64,000 nt of DNA from Flectonema sp. DT1601 (GCA_964019425.1 OZ025806.1:925374-989373); one strand, 5' to 3'. Counted from the stretch's first letter, positions 9,762-20,786 are shown. Translations and numbers: made by a program. Notes: generated by a model not told the origin, from the sequence alone.

Positions 9762-12700
9762 ATGAAGTCTAAAGCAGAATTGCATGCCGAACGACTCCGA
9801 AGTGTTGAATCTGTCGTTGCGCAAGTGATATGGAATGCGAAGGCTGATGAGTGGAGTGGTGCAGTTCGCAACGTTAGAGAACTGGAAGTATGTATTTGAT
9901 GACTGAAAAAAGTTATTCATTTCGGCCATGTTCTTCAGAAAGACAACATAACAACAGGCTCTGGCAAAACATGCTCCCTTTCTCATAGCAAATCGCAAGA
10001 GTGCAATTACTCGATCACTGTACCAGGTGTGTTATTCTTCTGTCAAACTTAGAACTCACAGTGACACCATAATAATCAACCAACCAACAGGCTTTATATT
10101 CGATTATTCTTAACTGCTGCACTAGTCTAGAGGAAAGGTCACCAACAATAAGACAAATCCAAGCAGCTACCTGGGCACTCCAAGTCCTTAGAGTGTTTCT
10201 CGAACATAATTTATCCGTTGCGACTGCTGGAAATTCGCATCCTCTTCCGGTATGTAATTCTGTCTTTAATTACCTTTCGATGTGGTTCTGTTTCTACTTG
10301 GATGTGCCACGCTCCTACTGCCGCCATTGTCCGTCCTCTTTTGCTATTGTTGCGGGATCGTTTGCCATTCGTGCTCCTGATCCGTCTTGGTCCCGGGTGT
10401 CCTTGCTGCAATCACAGATTTTCTTTGACTTGCACTCCTCGGAAATGCAAGTCATGCAGTCTCCAGGGATCCCCCTGTTGTACTGCAGACGATTGTTACA
10501 TTTAACAAGAACTAGTTCGTAATCTTCAATTACTCTCAAAACCTCATTGTGTGTTTTATTTTTTCTAAAAGAAGATTTTCGAAAGCCATTGTAGGGTTAA
10601 GAAAATAAAAAAACAAAAAAACGACTACTTTTAGAACACCTTGTATAACTTTTACTAAAGTGTACATGTATAAAACTCTAAACAAACAGGGCACCATCAT
10701 ATCAGATGGAAAGCTTCTTGAACTAACAATGCGATTAATAGATGAGCTCACTGCGGTAGCTATGATGCCAAACGCGCATTCAACAAAAGCAATGTTTGAC
10801 ATCTGTTGGTTAATCTTATCAATGATGATTGATGTAAATGCTTCAGCAGTTATAAAGAAATTTCACGAAGCCATGACCACTGAAGCAGTAAGAGTCAGAA
10901 TATGTACTTTTGATACCCTGGGACTGTCCTTTACCTCAGCAATTGTATCGTTACTTGACTGGCTGCATAAAAGTAACATCGGTAATTGGGATGAACTCGC
11001 TGTAAAAATAACAACGTCCTACCTGCAACTAAATAGCAGCATCTTTCAGAGACAGGAAGCTCAAGACAAGAATAAATTAGTTCAATCATTTTATATAAAT
11101 AATGCAAACTTAACGACCAGAGTTCTAAAGAGATTTGCAGAACTTCTAAACCCGAGTGAACCAGCAGGCATATTAGAAATGATTGGACTGTCGTCAACTG
11201 CAAGTAGGAAAGCAACTCTTCGGGTAGCTGTTCTAAAGGCAACTAAAGAAGTAGGAGAGCAAGAGGACAAACTTGAAGTAAATGTTCATTCACTTTTAAA
11301 TCCAATTCTAGCTGGTGTCTTGGCATCCATTACAATAGTTTACAACCAGTTCGATTCCCACGCACAGAAGATTCTCACGCAACAAGTCTGCAAAAGATAC
11401 TACATGTTATTGAACAGTGATGCGAACAGTGAGATTGTCACTTTAACAATGTCAGTTTTTCACACTGCTTCATGTCTTTGGTTGGGAACCAAAACTGCTG
11501 ATGCTACTGCGAAGTTCTTGACTGAAAGGGAACTGAAATGGTATAAAGATACTATCGCGTCGTTTTTTATGGACACGATGCTTGCTGACAAGCTTTTATT
11601 CTCTGTTGGTAGTGATGAGAAGGTTGTTGTCCAAAGTGAATTTATCGGATCTACGGCTATCATTAATCACCCTTCAATATTTAAAGGTAATCGACAATTG
11701 TTATCCGGTCAAATAAAACTACTAGAACTTCACAACGATGAAGAATTAATAAATAGATTATTTGAACACAGCAAGAGAATCGCTTCATTGTTAAACAACG
11801 CATTTCAACATAGCAGTAGATCATCAAAAGGGATTGTTGATCTTACAAGATCATCGTTCGTTGATGTTGTTGGTTTCATCACTTTGGGAACTCCATTAAA
11901 TGAAAGACAGCCAATGAACATTACAACAGCAAGAAAGTTTTTGTCAACGATAGAGTCTTATTTTCCATCATTCGGATATACAAACCTACCTCCTCTTCCT
12001 GCATTACCTCAACAAGGTGGATCGAATACTTCCCAACAGGATTATCAAATAAAATACAGACAAGCTGTAGCAAGAAGACAACACTTTTTAACAATGCAAA
12101 AAACTACAAAAGTATTAGTAGGGATACTCGAACTTAAATGGTCTCCGCACTACAGCAAGGAATTACTTTCTGGGATTATTGAGGCAGAAAACAAAATGAA
12201 AACAGTTGGAGGAGCCTACCAAACTATGATTCTTTGTTATAGACTATTTTTATTAAGATTGGCGGCAAAGTTTGTTGAGTCTGGCAATCTATCCTATCAC
12301 ATTCCTGACTTAATGAGATTTATAAAAATTCACGAGGGAAAACTCTATCCAGATGTAGTAGTCACTGCAGCCCATGATCTTATTGTTAAGGTAATAAAGA
12401 TACCGAGTTTGATGTCCGCGTTGTCGTTTTGTAAGTATATTCAAGAGTGTATTCCTGTTAGGCCTTTAAGCGATGGTAGAATGACTGTAGATGTGAGATT
12501 CTTACCTCATCGGTTATTGTTGAGGGAATTTACAAAAAATATTCGAGCAGTTTGTCAAAAAATTGAAAAATGGGATTTTAATTTCGTTTCAGCAGCTAAA
12601 TCAGCTCGAGTGAATGACAACGTGTTTCATTCGATTCAGAAATCAGATCATCCTTCAGGAGTTGGGTTAGTTCTCTACGTCGTTGAATCTCTTAGAATAA

Positions 12701-12999
12701 CATGTTTATCACTACACAAAAGACGAGGCATGAACAACTATAGAAAATTATACGTTCATTCCCTCGTTAACCTGCTGCAGTGTCTACATACTGCTGTGTT
12801 GACACAGGTCTGTGTTTCTCTTGAATCTGTCTTCTCATCGCTTACTGATATCCAAGAGATTACCTTTTGGTTAAGTTACACAAGTAAGGCAATTAAAGAA
12901 AGTCACAACCCTAGTACGAAGCAGCAAGTTGTTGCGTGGTTTCTTATATTACAATCGAGACTATCTCCTGAGAAACTTGGCATCCGAGCAAAGCTGTAG
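9762..12999 (+). CDS. Large all-helical (HEAT/ARM-like) protein, 4 exons, unknown function
   Basis: Exons are 9762-9887, 9958-10026, 10091-10249 and 10690-12999, all phase 0, and together give 887 aa. Introns are 70, 64 and 440 nt with GTATGT or GTGTGT donors and (C)AG acceptors. The start MKSKAELHAERLRS is preceded by in-frame stops. The protein is almost wholly amphipathic helix with no catalytic motif, no membrane segment and little low complexity, like HEAT/ARM solenoid scaffolds. I cannot match it to a named family. The long third intron contains a distinctly G+C-rich block of about 260 nt (10265-10525), unlike every other intron here, which may be an insertion. Exon structure rests on frame continuity and splice consensus, not RNA. 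Confidence 0.65.
10265..10525. other. G+C-rich insert within intron 3 of the helical-protein gene
   Basis: Base composition changes sharply relative to the A+T-rich flanks, and the surrounding intron is several times longer than others in the window. Both strands carry a Cys-rich open frame: the + frame includes 'CKSCSLQGSPCC' and the minus frame 'CMTCISEECKSKKICDC'. No terminal repeats were noticed. It could be a fossil mobile-element fragment or an unrecognised exon. Confidence 0.35.
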
Positions 13000-13527
13000 G
13001 CAGTCCACAGAATGTGTGTAGTATCTTCCCTAGCTTACAAAGATGTCAACCAAAACACTTTAATATTAAGTAAGACTGGACTTGTAGGAGAAGTCAGTCG
13101 CCACCATATCTGAAGCAACTTCCAAACAAGAGTTGCACTGTTAGAGGCAGACTGCTGATTATTGTGTTGCGTTACAACTTTATGAAAGATTCATCTTCAG
13201 CCTTGTTTCATAAAACAGAAAAGTAATTTTTCAATTTATTTAACCATTTCACTATTAGACTGTATTCTGTCTGCGAGTGTGTTCCTCGTTGGACAAGAAG
13301 AACACCTTGAACTCTCTGCCCATATTGCCCACCACCAGCAACAATGGACGCAGTTGAACATTGCATTGTATTCATGACGTAGTTTTGTAATTATTTTTTT
13401 TTTTCTTTTTACTTATCAGAAGATGAAAAAAATAAAATGTTTTCGATATTTCTGTTTTTGTTGTATTTGTTTTATACTTTTTCAAACATTGATAATTGTA
13501 AGTTCTCAGAAATACTCACACAAAAAC
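13000..13527. other. Intergenic, no gene seen
   Basis: 3' flank of the helical-protein gene and 5' flank of the secreted-protein pseudogene. A T-rich run at 13393-13410 and CAG at 13417-13419 could form an acceptor. No supported open frame. Confidence 0.5.
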
Positions 13528-16254
13528 ATGAAGGTAATAGCAATAGCTCTTTTTACAGAGCTATTTCTGTTGTCAGCAGCTCAAGCGACGACATCACTCG
13601 ACACGATTATAACGACAACATGTGATGGAACATTCTCTTTATTCCCCGACAATGAGGCTCTGAATATAAATATTGATGCTGCATTTCTTCCACGAGTTGT
13701 TTCCTCAATCATTGAAGCATTAAAGGCACAATGTGGTTGATGGAGACATCGTAAAGATACAATCTGATCCAATGATGTTAATTTTTGAAGGTAATAAATT
13801 ATTTAAAAAGAATTCAGTTGCTAATGTCAGTTGTCTTGATTCGGTAGAAACTTTTACAAGAGATTTTACAAAATTGTATGAGTTATTCGCTGTAGGAGAC
13901 TTTGTAAATGGCAAGTATGATATGCCAACTACATGTGACTTCGACACGTGGGATAAGATGGGATCGTGTGCTTTTGAATACGTCTTACCATCATTTACAG
14001 ACATGGCTCTTCGAGTTAGGATTGAACGCTGTCAAAATTACAAAGGATTTCCAAGAATTTCCATTGGTTGCACTGGGGCTGGATGTAGGATACTAACCCC
14101 ATGTGATTCTGATGCAAGTTGCCCAAGTGGTTTATCCTGTTTAGACATGTCGCAACAGTTCGATGTGTTATCTTTTCTCACATCACTCGGCTACTATCCA
14201 AATGAGGCAGTCGGTGTCGGAAGCTTCAGCCCAGCAGACTTTATTACCAAATTGATAAAAGTTTTTGGAACATATTTTCCAGGTAAATCAAATACTGCTA
14301 TTGGTGTATGCTTTCCAAAGGCAAGCATTGATATGTTTTCTAAACCTGAAGATCGATCATTCGACTACGAAGATGGATTATATGATAAGCTTCTTCGTGC
14401 CTTAGGATATGGTTGGCTATTTCTGTATGAGAGAACCAGTTGCGCGTTTACGGGAAGTTATTTGCTTCGAAATGGTGTCATGCGTCCATGGAATGGATTG
14501 CTTGCGAATGATAAGTCCCCGTTGAGAGGACTGCTGTAGAATTCCCTGCAGCACAATACCCCGAAGGAGAGTATCATGCTGTGTCTGTTCAGTGTGACGG
14601 ACTTATTCATTTGTTTGCAGGAACGTCGTACAGCATACGTGTTCATAAGCCTTTATTAAATGAAATGCTTCAATTCTGGACTGAAAACAACATGGTGGCA
14701 TGGAAAATTTTGCTTTCCTATCAAAGACGTCGTTCGTTTTATTTCTAAGGGAACTCTTGACTTCACTAGAAAAATTAGAAAAGAAAATAAACTATTTTAT
14801 GGTGTTGTTGATAACTTTAAATATAATAAGGACAACGACATGATATCCGATTTCGGTATCCCTATGAATTTAATTTTAGAAAAACCACTAACATCACCCT
14901 TTTTAAAATCTACTTGGGGGCCGTACGCATTTATACGTGGAAAAACAATACCTAACACGAATGGCACTGCCATCCAAATTGGTGGAGCTTCGTGTACTCA
15001 GCACTCTGACTGCACTATTACAGGAGGAAGTCAAGGTCTGTGTGTGTCAAGTTATGACATGTGCAACCTGAGCGGCGAGCCTACCGTCGGTAATTGTTCA
15101 AAACTAGATAAGACTGACTTTAAATGCGCCTGTTCAATGTCGCTACCAATAAACAAATGCACCACCTTCGAAAACAAGCAGGGCCGACATGTAAAAATAG
15201 ATTTATTGAAGAAGATGGTTTCTATTATAAATACGCTATCGTAGATAAACCATTGTTAGGCGCATGGGATGGTGTCCTTAAGAGTGGTGGTACACATTTT
15301 GACAAGCTTGCATCACTACCAAAATTCCCCGATATTCAACTTCCAAAGAATGAAATATCACTTATCACCATTCAATGTAATGGAGTGATTTCTATTATGG
15401 AAAACAGTCCGTTAGCAATTCGTATTCACCTCCCACAGAAGCAAGAATTACTTCAGTTCATTACCGAAAAATATATCTCTGAAATGAAAAGTTGGGTAAA
15501 AACTGGAGAGAACATCGAAGATTCATTCCTCCGAACACAAGCATTTTAGAGACCTGAAATGTACAAATGGAACTTAATTTCTGGTTCATCATCTCCTGGT
15601 GGGTTTGAAGCAATTTCAACCGACTACATGAACTTTGGTACTAAAGTCGCTAAAATAGGACAATTCACTTATCAAAAATTCTTATCAGAAAAAGACAAAG
15701 GAATCGGCGTATTATTCAAAGGCATGAACAATTTACTTGGAAGTGATTTCAAAGCCAGAGTACGATTCCAAACCTGTAAGGCACACCCATACGGACTATC
15801 ACAGATGGATGTTACTTGTGAGGGAGAACTTTGTAAAAGTATTCAACTACATAGGCCTTGCACTTCAAACACAGACTGCAAGTCTGGTGTTTGCAAATCG
15901 ACGAATTTATTCGACAAAGACTTTATAGCTGAAACACTTTGGGGGGTAAGTAGAGAGTACGAATCAAGTTTAGTAGACAGGCAAACCTGCCCAACTAGTA
16001 TTCCGACTGGCCCAAGTGGAGTAAACTCCACATCGCTTCGTAATCTCTACAAGTCAGCAGCATCATTTTATTCGTGGCTTATTCATTCAGTTGTTCTGGC
16101 CTACCAGGATGTTGCGCTGAACACTGTCAATGGTCCGCAAAAGGTAAGTGCATTGAAAAATCCAAATTCAACCCTATTTGGGAACAGCAAGAAATAAAGT
16201 TATGCGTACCTGATATTGACAATGCGGAAAAAGTCAATAAAATAAACGGAGTCT
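13528..16254 (+). pseudogene. Broken gene for a secreted Cys-rich protein with internal repeats
   Basis: The start MKVIAIALFTELFLLSAAQA is a good signal peptide. Downstream, protein-like sequence continues for about 2.7 kb but is spread over all three + frames, with at least five frame breaks or stops and no splice-like junctions at them. The conceptual protein has pairs of closely spaced cysteines (CxSDASCPSGLSC, CTSNTDCKSGVC), resembling small disulfide-knot modules. A motif recurs three times: 'CDGTFSLFP' at 13622, 'QCDGLIHLFAG' at 14590 and 'QCNGVISIMEN' at 15372. Each is followed by an I(R/N)IxxPxxxELLQF-like helix, so the ancestor was a tandem-repeat secreted protein. Assembly indels in homopolymers could explain some breaks. 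I do not recognise the family. Confidence 0.6.
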
Positions 16255-16380
16255 CTGGTGATAGGCCTGGTGATAGACCTGGTGATAGACCTGGTGATAG
16301 ACCTGGTGATAGACCTGGTGATAGGCCTGGTGATAGACCTGGTGATAGACCTGGTGATAGACCTGGTGATAGGCCTGGTG
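16255..16380 (+). repeat. 12-bp minisatellite, about 10.5 units (CTGGTGATAGAC), encodes PGDR
   Basis: Perfect 12-bp units. The only variation is A or G at one position (GATAGACCT or GATAGGCCT). The array is in frame with the tail of the preceding pseudogene (…NKINGVSGDRPGDR), so it may have been a PGDR-repeat stalk. The same unit forms a larger array at 20197-20503. Confidence 0.95.
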
Positions 16381-16794
16381 AAACTCGAGAATGGGCGATA
16401 CGAAAACAACTTTTGGTGGCAAATGCGTTGTTTGTGGTAAGGAAGGTAATTCAGAATCAAATCGCGTTTCTGTCTCCCACATTCTTAGGACGAGAGAGAA
16501 TTGCAGCTGAAGCGTCGACAGTCTTCTATACTGCAGAGGATCATTCAAACTGGTTTCTTATCAAGGCTGCAGTGGAGGAAGCAGCACACCTCCGAACAAA
16601 AGGTGCTAGAGGTTTCTTTGTAGTGAAATACTTGGGGGAACCGAACTTCTCTAAGCTTTTTATCAATGGCTATGGCCTTCTCTCGATTAGAAGTGCCGTC
16701 CCCTGTAAGTACTGATGAATTCCCTCCACTCCCTTCCTCTCAGTCTGTAGCTACAGCTGTTCCAATAGAGATTGACAGTACGACTGACAATACT
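16381..16794 (+). pseudogene. Degenerate coding fragments between minisatellite and repeat A
   Basis: Three frames each show a protein-like segment. At 16392 one reads MGDTKTTFGGKCVVCGKEGN and stops after about 38 codons; its CxxCG motif is zinc-binding-like. A second frame, running on from the PGDR repeat, stays open to 16715. A third begins near 16666 (MAFSRLEVPSPVSTDEFPPL) and runs into repeat A, with a Ser/Pro-rich composition. None forms a complete gene, and no family is assigned. Confidence 0.35.
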
Positions 16795-17572
16795 AGTACA
16801 GGTAGAAACTTGTTTCTGGGAAGCAAGAGTTCTTCTTCTACTGGCATTTCAAAAGCTTCGGAATCTTGCAAAAGTCCACACCTATTGACATCACGGTATA
16901 TGTGCCATCACGGTCATGGTGTATCTTGCTATCACGGTATATTGACATCACTTCGCATGTTAATTGGAAACACTGTTGAAGAAATCAAAACTTAAATCGA
17001 ATTCGTATGGAGAGCCTGCGTTGGAGATACCAAAAGCTTTGTCTTGTTGATAGTTTAGTTTTATTATTCATCTTTGGGTGTCATTTATTTTTTGTCGCGA
17101 ATAAAAAAAAAGTATTGGTGAACTGCTACGCAGTAGGCAGCTAGTTGGTTAGCCAGCGTAAGCTTTGTTGTTCGTGTGAGGTATTATCGTCGTAGTTGTA
17201 TTTTTGAAGGGGTTGATAAGTTATTGATTTGTTTGGTTTGTATTTTTGCATTTTGTAAGTAAAAATTAATTTTCCATCAGGCTCTTGTTTCTTTTCCACT
17301 AAACAACAAAATGGTTGTCGATTGTTTTGCTAATTTGATAATCCAAGACGGATTAATTTTTTCAGCACCAGCAGGCTGCAAGGCAGCTCCGGGAGACGTC
17401 GTCCTCGCGTTGAACGGCACTGTGATGAACAAAAGTGATGAGCAGATCAAACGTGTGGTTGAATATGCAGAGGAAGGAGAAGAGTTTGAGATGGTGCTGC
17501 TGAGGGGAATCCGAATTTTTATAATCCATCCCAGCATCAGAATCGTCAGGATAAGACAAAGTCTCACCTAAT
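16795..17572 (+). repeat. Dispersed repeat, copy A (778 bp), carrying a PDZ-like gene fragment
   Basis: Closely matches 18541-19218. It holds a non-coding leader, a TCCATCAG acceptor-like site at 17272-17279 and an ATG at 17311. A short open frame follows with a PDZ-like segment, GCKAAPGDVVLALNG then IKRVVEYAEEGEEFEMVLLRG, which resembles the last strands and helix of a PDZ domain. Beyond 17505 a different frame (NFYNPSQHQN) looks like the original continuation, so the coding part is damaged or spliced. Copy B lacks about 110 nt including the PDZ core. Confidence 0.8.
17311..17571 (+). pseudogene. PDZ-domain fragment (copy A)
   Basis: 86-codon frame. Residues about 21-62 carry a PDZ-like 'GDVVLALNG...EIKRVVEYAEEGEEFEMVLLRG' pattern (the GDxIxxxNG turn, helix, and closing strand). 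There is no carboxylate-binding GLGF-type loop before it, so only the C-terminal half of a PDZ domain is present. PDZ domains bind protein C-termini; this piece is unlikely to do so. It is probably a dispersed gene fragment. Confidence 0.4.
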
Positions 17573-18540
17573 GATCGCCCGTCACATGTTCTATAGTACA
17601 GAGAGAAGTTTATTAGTTCGAGACTCGTGTGTCAGCTAGTCACACATCGGTATCAGTGTTGGTGATAGTAATTAAAGTAACCTTGTGGAGTAGAATAGTT
17701 GATTTCGTAATTTAGAAACTTCTAGTGAGCCACCCATGTGATAGTTGGTGTGCTTAACGGATACCTACTCGTATAGATAGAACTGTGCTTCTCCATTGCT
17801 TCTCCTTGGTCAGATCCAACAATTATATATGAAAGCAATTTCATTATTGTGCAAAATCACTCCATTATTATTATGTTCTCGTTTTCCTTTTTTTTTTTTT
17901 TTTTGTTTGTTTTTTCTGGTTTAATAAAAAGCTATTTCTTTTGAAAAAAATGAAAACATTAAAAAAAAAATTATTTACTCAAAAAATACAAATTATACCA
18001 GCGTGTATTTTCTTTTATTTCTTTTTGCCTTCCCATCCCCAATAAGTTTATATTGAGAAGTAATCTTTTAGAAGGTAATGTGAGAAACACTTTTCCGTGT
18101 TATAGTAAACCTGAATTGCTTTGTTCAGGTGACACGATTCTTTTAAAAAAAATTAATTGAAACTCAATTCGGCCACTTAATTTATAATGCAGAGTTTTTT
18201 TTACTACATTTGCAGAGTGTTTTTACCTGGAATATTACCTTTTCACCCCCCGTCTTTTCTTTCTTTAAGGTCAACTGTATTATTAATTGTTTTAAAAAGT
18301 ATTTATTCTTCTCTCCTCCCTACACACCTTTTTTTTTGATTCATAAAAATCATCACTTACATCTCCTCCCCAAGAAGAAAGAAAAAAAAGAATTAAATTA
18401 AAGAATTACGTTGACAACATCAATCATTTTATGTGTAATCAAAAAAAGGGAGTTCGGTTGCTAAAAATTATATCAACGAACCAATGTAAAATACATTTGA
18501 TTATGACTTCTGAGGACATCTAAAATACCTGTGTAGTGTA
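17573..18540. other. A+T-rich spacer between repeats A and B, no gene seen
   Basis: Homopolymer tracts (17889-17905, 17960-17971) and short frames only. No similarity to the A/B repeat was noticed within it. Confidence 0.5.
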
Positions 18541-19218
18541 AGTACAGGTAGAAACTTCTTTCTGGGAAGAACCCTTGCATTTCAAAAGCTTCGGATATCT
18601 TGCAAAAGTCCACACCAATTGACATCACGGTATATGCGCGATCACGGTCATGGTGTATCTTGCTATCACGGTATATTGACATCACTTCGCATGTTAATTG
18701 GAAACACTGTTGAAGAAATCAAAACTTAAAAATCGAATTCGTATGGAGAGCCTGCGTTAGAGATACCAAAAGCTTTGTCTTGTTGATAGTTTAGTTTTAT
18801 TATTCATCTTTGGGTGTCATTTATTTTTTGTCGCGAATAAAAAAAAAGTAAAAGAAATTGTTTATTTGGTGAACTGCTACGCAGTAGGCAGCTAGTTGGT
18901 TAGCCAGCGTAAGCTTTGTTGTTCGTGTGAGGTATTATCGTCGTAGTTGTATTTTTAAAGGGGTTGATAAGTTATTGATTTGTTTGGTTTATATTTTTGC
19001 ATTTTGTAAGTAAAAATTAATTTTCCATCAGACTCTTGTTTCTTTTCCACTAAACAACAAAATGGTCATCGATAACAGAACTGATGAGCAGATCAAACGT
19101 GTGGTAGAATATGCAGAGGAAGGAGAAGAGTTTCAGATGGTGCTGCTGAGGGGAATCCGAATTTTTATAATCCATCCCAGCATCAGAATGGTCAGGATAA
19201 GACAAAGTCTCACCTAAT
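18541..19218 (+). repeat. Dispersed repeat, copy B (678 bp), internally deleted relative to copy A
   Basis: Aligns to 16795-17572 from AGTACAGGTAGAAACTT to GTCTCACCTAAT. Differences include a roughly 110-nt deletion that removes the PDZ core just after the ATG (19062), a deletion in the first 60 nt, and a short A/T-rich insertion near 18850. Direct orientation, about 1.75 kb apart. The sequence shared beyond coding shows that whole genomic segments were copied, including the acceptor site. Confidence 0.85.
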
Positions 19219-19591
19219 CATGGAAGTGCGACAACAGATACGGCAACAAGGGCAAGCGATGCAGCAACAGTATCGGAACGAGTCGATGTTGCAACAAGCA
19301 AACCAACTACAACAGCATCAGCAGCAACTGCAACAATTCCCGCAAAACAATCTGCAGCAGCAAAATTATCAGCAGCAACAGCAACGATTCCATCAAAATG
19401 GTCAACAACAGCAACAATTTCCGCAAAACAGTCAACAGCAACAGCAGCAAGTAAATTTGGGAAGCCTAATCGATGCAACACAAGTTTTGCAGTGGTCGGA
19501 GTTAATCGCCACCGGAAAAGGCGACTTTGTGACAAGGTGCGTCTCCCCGGTGCCATCACAGCCGGGAGGCAATAGGTTAATTGCGGGATAG
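19219..19591 (+). pseudogene. Gln-rich coding fragment following repeat B
   Basis: Open frame from 19220 dominated by Gln, His and Asn (QQQQRFHQNGQQQQQFPQN). It joins in frame with the NFYNPSQHQ frame at the end of repeat B, so the ancestral gene probably encoded a PDZ domain followed by a Gln-rich tail. The last 35 residues (VNLGSLIDATQVLQWSEL) are less repetitive. CAA/CAG alternate irregularly, so this is not a pure trinucleotide repeat. Not recognised as a complete gene. Confidence 0.35.
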
Positions 19592-19729
19592 CGAACGGAA
19601 GCGTCGCTATGTTGGGAAACCTGGCTCTCTGTGCGAGAAACCAGGAAATCCGCTAATAACTACGCTCAAGATGATTGATAATGATGAAAATACTAAAAAT
19701 AATACCAATTGATATTGGCGATGTCACCT

Positions 19730-20110
19730 ACTTTACTTCCAAAATCTAAGGTTGGATGTTTGTTCCATCCACCTTATGATCAACGTGAGTGACGGAAGAC
19801 ACGCCAAAGTGAAGAGAGCTTCAAGGTTAGGAATTTCGTTGGCAATAATAAGTTCCCGATCGCGATCCCACTTGCCGGTCAGTGTTGAGAAGCCCAGGAT
19901 TTTGAACCTGGCCGAGTCGAGTTTGGGAGATTGACATCTGCAGCAGGTGAACCTGTGAGGACGGTTCGCCACAAAATGGGCAGCTGATCATCTTGCAACA
20001 GTTCTGAAGTAGCGGGTGACATCCTGTCCGGTTGTAGAACAACTTGTTGTGGGAGGCTACTCGGGGTTGGAGGTTGGCAGGTAAATGGGGGAAGCGAATG
20101 AAGAGGAAGG
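19730..20110 (-). mobile_element. Degenerate 3' end of a LINE (non-LTR retrotransposon)
   Basis: Read on the minus strand, one frame has PRVASHNKLFYNRTGC followed by CKMISCPFCGE. The adjacent frame continues with CQSPKLDSARFKILG and FSTLTGKWDRD. Together they match the usual end of LINE ORF2 proteins after RNase H: a short basic 'LRxGHxxL' helix, a CxxC...H...C knuckle and an 'LDxARxxxLG...LxxxW' helix. The pieces lie in different frames, so the copy is decayed and 5'-truncated. Local G+C is higher than the flanks. It differs in sequence from the LINE at 62.4 kb. Confidence 0.5.
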
Positions 20111-20196
20111 AGGCGCACGAGAGAGAATGGCAATATATATGCGAGTGAGCCAGCTGCTGCTGCTGCTGTGATTTGATTGGTATTTTGCTAAGCAGA

Positions 20197-20503
20197 AGAC
20201 CTGGTGATAGACCTGGTGATAGACCTGGTGATAGACCTGGTGATAGACCTGGTGATAGACCTGGTGATAGACCTGGTGATAGACCTGGTGATAGGCCTGG
20301 TGATAGACCTGGTGATAGGCCTGGTGATAGACCTGGTGATAGGCCTGGTGATAGACCTGGTGATAGACCTGGTGATAGACCTGGTGATAGGCCTGGTGAT
20401 AGACCTGGTGATAGGCCTGGTGATAGACCTGGTGATAGACCTGGTGATAGACCTGGTGATAGGCCTGGTGATAGGCCTGGTGATAGACCTGGTGATAGAC
20501 CTG
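20197..20503 (+). repeat. 12-bp minisatellite, about 25.5 units, same unit as at 16255
   Basis: AGACCTGGTGAT units in perfect tandem, with AGA/AGG as the only visible variant, scattered irregularly. It lies within a 175-codon frame (20173-20700) reading PGDR about 25 times. It has the same orientation as the 16255 array, 3.9 kb away. Confidence 0.95.
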
Positions 20504-20558
20504 TAGTAATATACTACATGAGTAGTTGGATGTCTTTACTGACGGGCACAGCAGATAA

Positions 20559-20786
20559 ATACACAGTCGGAGTGGTCAGTGCAAACTGCAGTACGGATGT
20601 TCCAAAATATACTACAAAAGAATCGTCATCATCATTTCCTATGGAATTGGCTTGGCTGGTATTGTCATGGGAGTTAATTTCTTCATTGCACTTGGAATAA
20701 GTGGCTTTGCTTATTTTGATAACCCACATGATGAGGCAGACCTAAATCAAGAGTTAGGAATAATTCGTGATGTTGCATCTCACTAA
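20559..20786 (+). pseudogene. C-terminal membrane-anchor fragment
   Basis: A 75-codon frame ending at TAA 20784-20786. It has a short Cys-containing segment, then IVIIISYGIGLAGIVMGVNF and more hydrophobic residues (one clear transmembrane helix), and an acidic tail ending IIRDVASH. An in-frame stop lies just upstream, and it is in another frame from the PGDR array. It looks like the 3' end of a membrane-anchored gene that has lost its body. It could be the missing end of the secreted pseudogene at 13.5 kb, because both abut the same minisatellite. Confidence 0.35.

Noticed and set aside
13423-13527. N-terminal extension of the secreted pseudogene (MKKIKCFRYFCFCCICF...)
   Set aside because: The downstream ATG at 13528 gives a cleaner signal peptide and lies after an acceptor-like region; the extension is Cys/Phe-rich from T-rich DNA.
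16200-16548. Minus-strand TRSI/HQVY repeat frames over the first array
   Set aside because: Antisense readings of the PGDR minisatellite with no independent coding support.
16255-20503. CRISPR-like array
   Set aside because: Units are contiguous 12-mers without spacers, and the genome is eukaryotic.
20204-20506. IDLV-repeat frame across the second 12-bp array
   Set aside because: Alternative frame of the same minisatellite; starts and ends with the array, and variants are non-synonymous in it.
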